Assembly: GCA_015039315.1 (NCBI GenBank)
Contig: WIDE01000160.1
Location: 1 to 53,771, forward strand
Source of the DNA: Clavulina sp. PMI_390
Lineage: Eukaryota; Basidiomycota; Agaricomycetes; Cantharellales; Hydnaceae
DNA length: 53,771 bases
Direction: 5' to 3'
Shown here: positions 31,359-41,656 of the stretch, in pieces
Position numbering within the stretch: position 1 is the first letter of the stretch
How the letters are laid out: every line of letters begins with the position of its first letter
The notes under the pieces: generated by a model
The model's database searches: none
Told to the model about the DNA's origin: nothing
Seen by the model: the letters and a program-made list of their open reading frames with translations, nothing else
Program-made: the position numbers and the translations under genes

Positions 31359-32839
31359 CTATTGAGTATCCGCCTTTGCTCGCTCCGTTAGAATGTTAAG
31401 ACGATCGACTACTCCTTCTGCCTCGACGTAGCACCCCTTGAGCCAGCGCACGCCTACCTCATCTACTCCGCTGGCGCCTTCCTTGCGAGCCTCATGCCAT
31501 TGCTTTGTACTCGTGTTCTTGAACTCGCGTCGGCCGTGCAAGACGCGACGGTTATCAAACATCACAGCCTAGTTCAGCAACATGAGCCCGTCAGTACTAG
31601 TGGTATCGACCCGAGCTTGGCAAGAAGATGTGAAGATAATAAACTCACAGTTCCTTCTTCCATCTGGTATTCGAAGAGCGCCTCGGGGGAAGTCAACTCC
31701 TTGGAAAAAGTCTTCAAGCTCGGAAGGAACCTGGGGTTCTGCGCTGTCCGTAGTGGCAAAGGTGCCTGGAACGGTGGCGAGTAGTTGATATGTTGAATAA
31801 CCGGTTTGTCCTTCCCCTGCCACATATGCGATCCTGGAGGGGCGAGCTGGATCGTTGTGTGCTCGCGATAGAGATGATGACCATCGTTCTCATAATGGAA
31901 TGCCACTGGCTCTGTCGCAAGTGTGTCAAATGCCTCGCGATTGAGAGCATGTGCGGCGCGGAACGCGTCGCTGAGTATGCTCTCTCCGCCAATGACGCCG
32001 CGGCATCGCAGCATGTGCAGAATTTGATAGCGCGGTGGGTTCTCGAAATGCTGAAGGTCGGTATGAAGTCCAAGATCGAGGTCGGTATACGCAACATTAC
32101 GCGAATCGGCCCCGCGCGACTGGACGTCCCATACCCGGCCATAGAAGGTTTGGCGGATGCATCCAAACCTCTCTGCAAGGTGGGGAAGCGAAGTTGTAGC
32201 GTCATCCGTATACTTGGATGGAATGTCGTGCACAAAGACGATGCCGTACGTGAGAAGCTGCTGGCACGCGGCGAGCAGCCCCCCATCAGTGGTCATGATA
32301 GCATTGTAATCCAGGTGCAAGGATTTGGCATCGGCCAGCATAGATTTGGACCAATAGATGGGAGATATGTCATTGTGATAGGCGCGTACAGACTTTGGGT
32401 TAGCCTGCTGTTTCAGGAACTCGATGGGAAAAGAGGATGTAGAGGGCCATTGGATAGAAGACGAGGATTGCTGCTCGGCGGTTTGGGCCCAAGTAATATT
32501 GACCTCAGCGCCATCTTCTGACACCTTGGCCTCCAGGGGCTTAACGTCTACAGGGACGTGAATGGTTGAGTGAATCTTCTGTCTTGTGTGAGGGTGGATG
32601 AGCTGGGGATCAGAATCACGAAGCCACGCGTATGGAAAGATGCGAGGTTGTGACTCCTGTGGAAAGGTGATTCGTAGACCTTCTGGCTCAATCGTCACGG
32701 AGGAGCGGTGACTTGGTGTAGTATGGAAACGTGAGGTGTGGAGGTCGTGAGAACCAGACAAGGCAAAAGGTGTCAGGGACCTCCTCGATTTCAGCGCAGT
32801 TTGGCGCCAGACGGACGACGCGGCTCGTATCGGGATCAT
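31359..32839 (-). CDS. gamma-butyrobetaine hydroxylase-like 2-oxoglutarate dioxygenase, copy 1
   Basis: Two minus-strand exons (31649-32839 and 31359-31568) give 466 residues. The N-terminus is Arg/Ser/Thr-rich without acidic residues (MIPIRAASSVWRQTALKSRR), as in mitochondrial presequences. A small N-terminal domain with FPYAWLRDSDPQLIHPHTRQK follows, then the TauD-like fold with Fe(II) ligands H259 and D261 (GLHTDLQ) and distal H408 in NRRVLHGRREF, plus the family's DVQSRGADSRNVAYTDLDLG. The intron lies just before the distal-His exon. In carnitine biosynthesis this family hydroxylates gamma-butyrobetaine, or trimethyllysine in a sister family; which one applies cannot be settled here. The Cys residues that usually follow WLRD in the N-terminal zinc site are missing. 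The copy at 35493-36955 is very similar. Confidence 0.87.
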
Positions 32840-34209
32840 TTCGTATCGCCAGCGAAGAGGCAGCAGGGGGCTCGGGATCGATGAATAGCTGAGGGAGCAA
32901 CTGGATGGGCAAGGTTCTTGAGAGTCAGGAGCAGTTTGCGAAAATTCGGAATATCACGCTGTGAGGGAAGGTTCGAGCTTTTATCCTCAGATTGAACTCT
33001 CTTGAAGGTCTAGTCACGCAGAAGGTGGTCCGGCCTGCAGTTGGAAGACACGTCGAGTTCCACAGTGCATGAGATGATAGAAATCCATCAATTTATGATC
33101 AAGGAGATCTCTAGGTATCACAGACTCACTATAAAACAAAAGAAGAAGGCATCAGAGACCACGAGCAAATTACATGAGGTACATCAACGAGTACCGGTTG
33201 CCCGCAAAGTATAGTTGCCGAACCAGTACGTGAGATAAGCTTCCTGTATTTTAGGGCCAGTGAGCGGGGAGCATAGGGGAAAATATAAGATAGCTCGACC
33301 TGCGCTCAACTGCGTCGGCGTTGATTGTCGATGGATAAAGCGGACTAATTGGATGGTGGATCGATCTTGGACGATCGGTAGCGGCGGCAGGCGCCATGTC
33401 CACGACTATGCATCTAACCCCCAACCGTTTGAGATCTGCCTGGAGCTCATATACCCTTATTTCTTCGATCCCTTGTGTTCGAGGGACCTCTGTGGCGATC
33501 TGTCAGTCGTTCGAGGCTGTCTCGGTGTCTTTCTCCTTGTCGCCTTCACATGTATGCTTGTCTCTGTGCAGTCTTTGTCAATAAATCTGCGCGTTAGTGC
33601 AACAAGCCCAACCATTTCGCCTGGAGATCAGCTTATAGAATGCTGTTAATATGCCTAGATACTCTTGTCTTCCCACTAAAACTTCATTATTAACATAGTA
33701 CTTCTTCTCTGGGCCAACAGCGTTTGATTCACTGGCAGTGTTCACTGGATCCCATAGTTCCACTGTCTTAACACTCTGGCGAATACTGCTCCGACATATC
33801 AGCCATCCCATGCATGTATTGGATTGAAGAAAGCACATATACCGCCGAAAAATACTATTATCATCCCCGAAAGCCGGAACTCCAGCACCTACAGAGCCCT
33901 CCTATTCATTCGGGAGACTTCTCCCTTGGATAACCACATGACTCGCCACTGAATTTGCTGTTAACGTCAGTGTGTGTCCTTGGCGTTTTCATGCATTGGC
34001 TCTTCAAAGTCCTTGGTCACCTGAGCTTTGCTGCCCCGCTTGTACGCTGACCAACCTCCTCTATTCTTGACTTTTGATGACGAATACTTACGGATGCATA
34101 TCCCGCCTCACTAACTGGCGTATGGGCTGGCAATCGGAGTGCTTGGTCCTTGTGCAGCCCTGAAAATCACCGGAGGTTGGTTTCCGGCGAGTCTCGTGGA
34201 TATAAAGCT
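32840..34209. other. 1.37-kb spacer without a supportable gene
   Basis: It holds the promoter of dioxygenase copy 1 (minus) and of the unknown gene at 34210 (plus). Short ORFs, such as 33260-33649 and 33578-33838, are not conserved-looking and have no splice partners. Confidence 0.4.
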
Positions 34210-35025
34210 ATGAGCTTGCCTGAGCCAGTGTACCAATTCGTCAACCTTCAACCTCCCACTGAGTCCAAGATGTGCGCGGTTCACGCTCCCTTCCTAAAGG
34301 CAGACAGCTCAACTGTACTGACCTTTGCAGGCTCGTACCATATACTCGTCGTGAGATAGGCCACGCCGACGGTGCCGCAAACTGGCTGGGCGAGACCGTT
34401 GCGACAATAGTCAGGTGGGTCTATTTAGACTATATTACTCGCCCCTATTGATAAGGTGATTGCTAGCTCCCGCGATGCGTCTTGGGATGCCACTCGATAC
34501 CATCAGGCCATTCTCAACTTTGGGGACAGTGATGCGGCAGGTACATGGTGCCATCATATCCCATACGCGCGTATCATGCATACTCTCATCAATGAGATGG
34601 AGGGGCGTACCCGACAGCAAATCCTGGACGGCTTTCGCGGCGTAGGCCCTAACTTCAACGGTGGTATACTCGGCGCGCTGGGTCTTCCGAATAACACACC
34701 AGGTTTTGGAGCTGGTGCTCCTGCTCTTCCGACCGATAATCGTGTGGCGTTCGACACGTTTGTAACTTGGGCTTGCGAGGCGATCTGTGACTGGCCAAAC
34801 AATCAGTGGCGTGGTAGGTGTGCCTCGCTATGTTACTGTGCCGAGCTGACTGTAGTTGCTATTGCAGGTACTGGCCTTGGAGACAATGGCGGGCGGAATA
34901 TTGACTACCCCGTAGCGGGGAGCACTCACCATGCTGCTTTGGTGGCCAGGTTCACTGCAACCCGTGCAGCCCTCCAAGCAGCCATCCCAACTTTATCGCT
35001 TGCGCACACAGTAAACTTGGGTTAG
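34210..35025 (+). CDS. uncharacterised 216-residue protein, four exons
   Basis: Exons 34210-34271, 34331-34414, 34467-34813 and 34868-35025 use clean GT-AG junctions and keep one frame, ending in TAG. I do not recognise the family. Seen: start MSLPEPVYQFVNLQPP, then REIGHADGAANWLGETVATIV and SRDASWDATRYHQAILNFG. Two His pairs follow (TWCHHIPYARI and STHHAALVARF), then a Gly/Pro/Asn-rich middle (GFRGVGPNFNGGILGALGLP) and VAFDTFVTWACEAICDWPNN. No signal peptide or transmembrane segment is seen. Splicing 34271 to 34331 also creates an ATG at the junction, so translation could start there instead. It lies on the opposite strand between the two dioxygenase copies. Paired His and Asp residues could bind metal; that is speculation. 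Confidence 0.65.
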
Positions 35026-35492
35026 TTTGATGGCGGAGATGTGCACCATTTCTGGTCAACAATCGGCGAATCCACGAGGCTAGCCATATATCATTCACAG
35101 TACAGCATTGTAGTGGAATAGCTTCGTATTGTACAGTAAAAGGCAAACTTCCCGCCCTCAATATCAACAGTGGACGCCCAACTATTTGAAAGCGCTCGCT
35201 GCTTGTGCTGAGGCAAGCAACATGCTTTTAGCTCCAATGAGCGATTATTCTCACCAGCAACGCCACCGAGCTAAATTCATAAGTAGTAGGGACATTCGAT
35301 TTGGACTGAGTGAGGTACATTTGTACAACAGTTACACCCCAGAAACAAAACTTCCCAGAACGGAGGCATGACAGCATTTTGGGTACAAAACAGATACACG
35401 AGTCGGGTTCCGCTTCGCGCGCTCACTTTCCTCCAGCGAGGAAACAAGCTTTTGGTTATACACTCGCACTCCACCCTCATCGTTCCTACTGG
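35026..35492. other. convergent spacer between the unknown gene and dioxygenase copy 2
   Basis: About 470 bases holding the 3' ends of two convergent genes. No credible ORF, RNA gene or repeat was seen. Confidence 0.4.
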
Positions 35493-36955
35493 TCACTGCG
35501 AGCCTGAGCTCGTGCGCCCGGTCAGCGTATTGAGTCGATCGAGGACGCCCTCCGCCTCGATATAGCACCCTTTAATCCAACGAACGCCTACTTCCTCTAC
35601 ACCCTTAGCGCCCTGCTTGCGCACTTCGTGCCATTCTTTCGTGCTTGTATTGATGAACTCGCGGCGGCCGTGGAGCACACGACGATTGTCGAATATGACA
35701 GCCTAGAAGATAAAATCAATCAGTATGAAACCATGGAAAACGATGAAGGAAGTGAGCTTACCGTGCCCTCCTCCATCTTATACTCGAATAGCGCCTCGCG
35801 TGCTGTCAGTTCCTTGGCAAACTTCTTCAAGCTTGGGAGGAATTTGGGATTCTGAGCAGTGCGCAGGGGCAAAGGCGCTTGGAATGGTGGCGAGTAGTTG
35901 ATATGTTGGATGACTGGCTCGTCCTTTCCCTTGAAGGTATGTGATCCGGGAGGAGCGAGCTGGATTGTTGGGTGCTCGCGGTAAAGATGGTGACCGTCAT
36001 TCTCATAGTGGAACGCGACGGGCTCAGTGACAAGGGTGTCGAACGCCTCGCGGTCATCCTTTGCAACGGCGTATGCGGCGCGGAACGCATCGCTGAAGAT
36101 ACTCTCTCCACCAATGACGCCGCGGCAACGAAGCATGTGCAGAATTTGGTAGCGCGGTGGGCTCTCAAAGTACTGCAGGTCAATGTGCAGACCTAGGTCA
36201 AGATCGGTGTACGCGACATTGCGCGAGTCGGCTCCACGCGACTGAACGTCCCACAGACGCCCGTAGAATGTTTCGCGGATACGTCCAAAGCGTTCAGCAA
36301 GGCGCGGCACTGAGGCAGTCGCGTGGGTCGTCTGCTGCGAAGGGATGTTGTGCACAAAGAGAATGCCGTATGTGACGAGCTGGCGGCATGCAGCAAGCAG
36401 CCCAGCATCAGTAGTCATGATGTCATCGTACTCGAGGTGCAGGGACTTGACATCGCTCAGAGTCGACTCGGCCCAAGGGACAGGAGATACGTCATTGTGG
36501 TAAGTTCTCACGGCTTTGGGATTCGCCTGGCGCTCGAGGAAATCAATGGGGAAGGAAGTGGTGGAGGGCCAAGGAATGGAGGATTGCTGGGTGGATGTAT
36601 GGGCCCAGTTGATAATGAGCTCAGTGCCGTCTTCGGACACCGTCGCCTCAGCGGGCTTTACATCGACGGGAATGTCCACGGTAGAGTGGACCTTTTGCCT
36701 CGTGTGAGGGTGGATGAGCTGGGGATCAGAGTCACGTAGCCAGGAAAAAGGAAAAATGTGAGGCTCCGATTCCTCTGGAAACGTTACACGCAAACCGTCT
36801 GATTCGACCGCCACTGACGCGCGGCGGGGCGGCGTGGTATGGAGCCGCGAGGTGTGGAGACTCCGAGAGCCAGATGGAACAGAGGCAGCGAGGGAACCCG
36901 TCGCTCTGGAGGTAGCTCTCCGCAAGCTTGAGGACGCAACTCGTGCCGAGAACAT
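35493..36955 (-). CDS. gamma-butyrobetaine hydroxylase-like 2-oxoglutarate dioxygenase, copy 2
   Basis: Exons 35762-36955 and 35493-35702 give 467 residues, one more than copy 1. The intron position is identical and the last exon has the same length (210 bases). The N-terminus (MFSARVASSSLRRATSRATG) again looks like a mitochondrial presequence. Fe ligands are H257 and D259 (GLHIDLQ, Ile replacing Thr of copy 1) and distal H409 in NRRVLHGRREF. WLRDSDPQLIHPHTRQK is shared with copy 1, so both lack the zinc-site Cys. The reaction expected from the family is Fe(II)/2-oxoglutarate-dependent hydroxylation of gamma-butyrobetaine in the carnitine pathway. The paralogues differ mainly in the presequence and surface positions, so either could have shifted substrate or location. 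Both look intact. Confidence 0.87.
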
Positions 36956-37753
36956 TTTTCTGGTGGAGAAGAATGGGAGGATGGGGAGGGGCGGATTCGT
37001 TCTATGGTTGGGGGAGCAACGAGGCTTGCCAAATTCTTGCGACTCTTAAGAAGCGCGGCAGAAGACGAATACAGCCACCCCACAATGCGTTTCGGAGTAT
37101 CGGATCGGCGATAAATGTGTTTTTCAAAGCTTATCACGGAGGAGGTGCTCCAGATGCAGGGAGTCAAAGTGACTGACAGGTGGCGGTCGGGAGCTTGGAG
37201 CCGCATGGTAGATGAATCATTCTAGATACTATGACGTGACTAGATAGTGAGCTCCCCAAGAGAACGCAGCAAGCAGTGATGAGGTCGTATTTGTTTACTA
37301 TAGAACTGAAATCTAGGTAGATATCACGCGCCCAGTCTTGGAGTAGGTCAAGCTGTTTGCCAAATGTGGCCATTGGATCAAGGTGGCACGTGAGATGAAT
37401 GGTCTTGTATGCTAGAATCAGCCGCCAAGAAGCATCGCGATAGCTAGATATCCACGTAGATGATGCCGAAACACTGGTCTTTTACGCGTTTGGTGAATGA
37501 AGTAGAATTGTTCGGAGTGAACCGGTTGACAGAGCAGGCTCCTCGGCCTCGGCGTAAATAAGGCACGCTCGTCTGGTATAATACTGGGTGATGGGAGGGA
37601 AAGTATCAATTGAATCAAATAAATGTACTGAGGGGTAAATGTAATATAAAGGAACAGTATTGCCATTAAATCAATGATGGCCCAAACTTCTGATAAAAGA
37701 GGAAGGGAAGGAAATGGGCAGCGAAAGAGCAGAAGATGGTAGAGATGATAAAA
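36956..37753. other. spacer upstream of dioxygenase copy 2, up to the gap
   Basis: About 800 bases with the copy 2 promoter. AT content rises towards the gap. No gene is supportable. Confidence 0.4.
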
Positions 37754-38023
37754 NNNNNNNNNNNNNNNNNNNNNNNNNNNNNNNNNNNNNNNNNNNNNNN
37801 NNNNNNNNNNNNNNNNNNNNNNNNNNNNNNNNNNNNNNNNNNNNNNNNNNNNNNNNNNNNNNNNNNNNNNNNNNNNNNNNNNNNNNNNNNNNNNNNNNNN
37901 NNNNNNNNNNNNNNNNNNNNNNNNNNNNNNNNNNNNNNNNNNNNNNNNNNNNNNNNNNNNNNNNNNNNNNNNNNNNNNNNNNNNNNNNNNNNNNNNNNNN
38001 NNNNNNNNCCCCCCCCCCCCCCC
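37754..38023. other. assembly gap (255 N) followed by 15 C
   Basis: N fills 37754-38008, and C fills 38009-38023. A homopolymer directly against a gap suggests an unresolved G/C run where sequencing stopped. Any frame across it is meaningless. Confidence 0.98.
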
Positions 38024-38361
38024 TTTAGTTATTGGCCAATATAACGACTTTCCAACGAGACAAATGAGGCTCCGCCGAGCGATGGCGAAAAATGGGGTAT
38101 TCCTAAACCAATGTAACAGCAGCTTCTTGAAGAAGTGGATAATGGAGGAAGATTCGGATTCAATCTCGAGACGGTATTATGAGAAGATAAGGGGCCGATG
38201 TTCAACAATGCTTACCTGCATGGTGTGGATAGTAGCGGCAGCAATGGCACTGCCAACGGTCCAATGCATCCAATGCTTCTCACCACCGAGGACTTGTACT
38301 CCGAAGTCGGAAGATATCAACTCCAACAGAGGAAGCATATCCCATCTCCACGGAGAATATC

Positions 38362-38682
38362 TCAACATGTGAAGTAAGGAAGGCAAGGCGCGCCCCTCAT
38401 ACCATACGAAGTCTGGAGGTCAGCAAAGGCGAGAGGATAGTTTTTCTCGTTGGACATTGCACTCTTAGTTGTCTTGCCAGCGTGCTTCTTCTTCGACGAC
38501 GCTGAGGGAGTAACGGTAGAAGCAGGCGCTGGAGCGACGCCAACGCCAACGCCCCGCGAAGTTAACTCCTCGGTGAAGACAAACGAGGAATCTTGGATTA
38601 CTTGGGGGATGGATGTGGTATCCGTGAAGATGAGGGACTGAGTCGATTCGTAGGAAGTGACGGAGGATAATGAAGATGACAT
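38362..38682 (-). CDS. small Ser/Thr-rich hypothetical protein (106 residues), possibly with further exons
   Basis: ATG 38682 opens MSSSLSSVTSYESTQSLIF. A Val/Ala/Pro-rich linker and a basic patch (SSKKKHAGKTTKSA) follow, then NYPLAFADLQTSYGMRGAP before a stop at 38362. The NY-x-x-AF-x-x-L-x-x-SYG pattern looks like a conserved short motif, but I cannot name a family. A GT donor at TCGTATG|GTATGA and a downstream open frame (38177-38386, WMHWTVGSAIAAATIHTMQ followed by GTAAGC) raise the possibility that the gene continues towards the gap. The model is therefore provisional. Confidence 0.45.
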   Translation of the reverse strand: MSSSLSSVTSYESTQSLIFTDTTSIPQVIQDSSFVFTEELTSRGVGVGVAPAPASTVTPSASSKKKHAGKTTKSAMSNEKNYPLAFADLQTSYGMRGAPCLPYFTC

Positions 38683-39474
38683 ATTACTGTGAAGTTGCTC
38701 TGTGAGAAAGGGATGGGTTGGTGGGGAGGAGGTCCTGGGATTGTTGCTTGTACAGTGGGCGAAGAACTTTATTTAGATTATGTATTTATAGCTTTCCGTC
38801 CCTTGGCTCGGAGATTTTCTCGAGGGCTTCAAGAACTGCGATGCTGTGCCGCGCCAAGGCCACGCGGGGGGGGACAAGGGAGGGAGCCATCAGGTGACAG
38901 CTACGCTCCAAGCCATGATACCAGCACGGGCTGCGTTGTTGAGAACCAAAATGAAGCCCTCTGCGGCTGTGCATGAAAGCACAGTTTGAAAGTCCATCGC
39001 TTGATAATGCTTTTACCAGGCGCAGTAGGAGCAATAGGAAGAGTTCATTGAAGCTGAATTAGATAAGCCGGGCACGAGCCGTTCCACAGTTCCGCGCAGC
39101 TGGTGAACAAGCACTTTCCGCAACACCCAGTAAGGAGCCACGATGCGTCAATTATTGTAGGAGGTAGATACTGGCTGCGGCCAGAGTAGATTCTGAGAGT
39201 TGTACTATGATGACAGATGGCACATTTGTGCTGAGGCAGTCAGATAGCGCTTGCTTAATCGACATTGATGATGATCTTATATACGGCTTGATATTCCTCA
39301 ATCTTTCACCTATCCCGGCTTAAGACGTTGCAGTTTTTCAGGTGTCAGGGGGCGGCGTTGGTGCTTTAGGTGGCAACAGTTGCGACAGGACTGACTGCCC
39401 ATCACAAAAGTGAGGAAGGTTCTCGAACTTCTGCTCCTCCTAGACATATGTGGGGATGGCATAACCAAATAACT
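38683..39474. other. spacer without a recognisable gene
   Basis: About 790 bases. It should hold the promoter of the small minus-strand gene and the 3' UTR of the two-transmembrane gene. ORFs here are short and unsupported. Confidence 0.4.
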
Positions 39475-41083
39475 TCAGTTTATTGTATTGTGTGCTAGGG
39501 AGAGGAAACCTACATGAGGCCATTGGCGACTAGAGCTGTGGACCTCCCAGAAAGAAGAATACCAGCCTCGCCTGCCCTTTGGGTGGGTCAGCGTGGTATC
39601 ATTATCTGCTCCATGTTCAAGTATCGGCGTCGTAGCGGGATCGAAATTAAGATCGAGGCATTGAACATGGACAGATGATAAAAACTCACCGAGATGCATA
39701 ATCATATCAAAAGTTTTCCTCTCCAAGGCTTTAGTAGAAGACCCTTGGAACAAATACCTGACAAACCAATAATTCAGGGCGACTACTGCAACTATTATGC
39801 CTATCCATAGTCCTATCGCGGCGCCAGGGCTCAGCCGTCCTTTCACCCCATAATACATGCTGAGTCCTAGGCCCAGGGGAACAAACAACACGTCGAACAA
39901 GACGAAGAGGATCTGGTAGAGCCTCAGCGCATACCAGTATTCTTGAGCCGCAATGGTCTCGAAGACATACGCAGTCGTGGATTGATCACCTCCGTTTTGG
40001 GGCATATGTGATACCTGAGGGTGGTACCGCAAAGGGGGGTGCACAACAGAGGAGAACGAGTAGTGTCGTAACACAATCGCGTGGGTGAGGAGGCGGGAGA
40101 ACAAATAGCAGTTCGAACTGGCAAGGTTGTAATGGGGCGAAAACTCAACAATGTGCTCAATATATCGAGCCACATGTGCTAATGTAGCTGGGGGTCCTCT
40201 CCACTTCTCGTCCAGGTCCGTCTCAAATGCGGGCCGGTCAGACCAAGTTGCATTTTCGCCCGTGTTGCCCTCATTCAAGCCCGCTATCCATTCCCGCATA
40301 GGATCAGTTTCGCGATTTCCTGGAGGCGTGCCAAAGAGGCCCAGCAGTAATCGACCTTTAGAGCAAAATCGCCCATGGGAACTTGCAGGTTCAATTGTCA
40401 CTCGATCCTGTGCCTTTTGGAAAGGATCGGCGGTTTTCCCAATGCGCTCAAGAACAATGTCATGCGCCAATGGTTGCATATCAGGAGGGTGATATTGGAC
40501 TGAGAGGACAAGGAATTGGTGATGGAATGGAAATTTGTTGGAGGACCACCATGTCATATCTGTGATTATAGCGTTCCGAATAAAAACCGGGCTAGAACGT
40601 ATCCAGCGGCAGAGAAACTCCACCGACGTGGATCCAGTGATAAAGCCGTTGGAGTCCGGAGAGAGATTATTCTCGACAGAGGCTAGTAAATGCGCATGTA
40701 GATTCGGTGAGATTTACCACTCAGCTGCCTTATAGACCACCATAAAACTCACCAATCTTTGAAGGAATGGAACGAACAAAAAACCGGGGCAGGCGCATAT
40801 TTGTCGACCGATCCAAGGGTGGCATATCCTGTAGCCTGGGAGGAGGGTAAGTGATTGTATCCGAGCGATGCTCAGGCTTCGTAGGATCAGCCGCTAGGTT
40901 GTGGGACGGCCCAGCCTCGCGGTCTTCCGCAAGCAAAGCTGGAGGGCTTGAAGCTTGTGTGAGCGAGGGATCGTAAGGTTCGTCGGGGTTGGTCTGCCCA
41001 TCGTAAACGTAAGGAGATTCTGCGTCAAAATGGGCTCTTCCATCGTGCTGGTGGGCTCTGCTCCCATTGAGACTGTGTGTCAT
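39475..41083 (-). CDS. two-transmembrane protein with a possible papain-like Cys/His domain
   Basis: Two minus-strand exons (40753-41083 and 39475-40682) give 512 residues. The N-terminal 110 residues are polar and Pro-rich. A globular part follows, with FPFHHQFLVLSVQYHP (H164/H165) and, later, a helix then HYNLASSNCYLFSRLLTHAI (C302). A His followed by a beta-strand, and a Cys at the head of a helix in an NC-Y/H-x-F context, recall the permuted NlpC/P60-type fold (LRAT, PPPDE) by eye only. Two hydrophobic segments follow, about 366-388 (ILFVLFDVLFVPLGLGLSMYY) and 399-418 (AIGLWIGIIVAVVALNYWFV). The tail is hydrophilic. I recognise no exact family. It shares a 573-bp upstream region with the protease gene. 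Confidence 0.72.
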
Positions 41084-41656
41084 GACTGGAGAGAGTGGAG
41101 TCTTTGTGGAAGGAGGGTAGTGGTGAAGGGATCAACCCTTGGTTTGGTATGCTCTAGACGAGCAGTCACTTGCTGTGAGGCGGTGGAAGGTGATGGGGTA
41201 CACAGATCATGTAGCGTTTATATCCCCTCGGAGAATGAAGAAGAAGCAGTGCGCAACAAGAGAGACGCGAAGGTTTGAATTGGAGACGCCACCAGGTTCA
41301 GCTTAGCAACAAGATTCAGTCATGGCCGAGACAGTTAGGAGGTGGAGTGCATTTCAATTGTATAGGATTAGAGATGCGAATAGTCAAGTCATTGATGCTC
41401 ATAACGACTGCCGTGCATGTGAAGACCTGCAGTGATAGCAAATCGCGTTCATGGAGATCGGCGTCCACGTCAACAAGACACGCACTCTCCTTCCTGACCA
41501 CACTAACGGGCCACCCAATGACTGACTCCTGAGGTAACAGTATTCCCCGTATACGATTATAGCCACACGCGTCGAATGGCTCTCACGTTGTACCATTCTT
41601 ACCAGCGTTTCTCAATATTGCAGAGCATCCTGCATTAAGAGTGTTGATACTTTCAC
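41084..41656. promoter_or_regulatory. divergent upstream region of the two-TM and protease genes
   Basis: 573 bases separate the two ATGs, so both promoters lie here. No motif stands out. Confidence 0.45.

Noticed and set aside
37714..38044. ORFs running through the N gap
   Set aside because: They consist of unknown bases plus a C homopolymer, so they are not evidence of coding.
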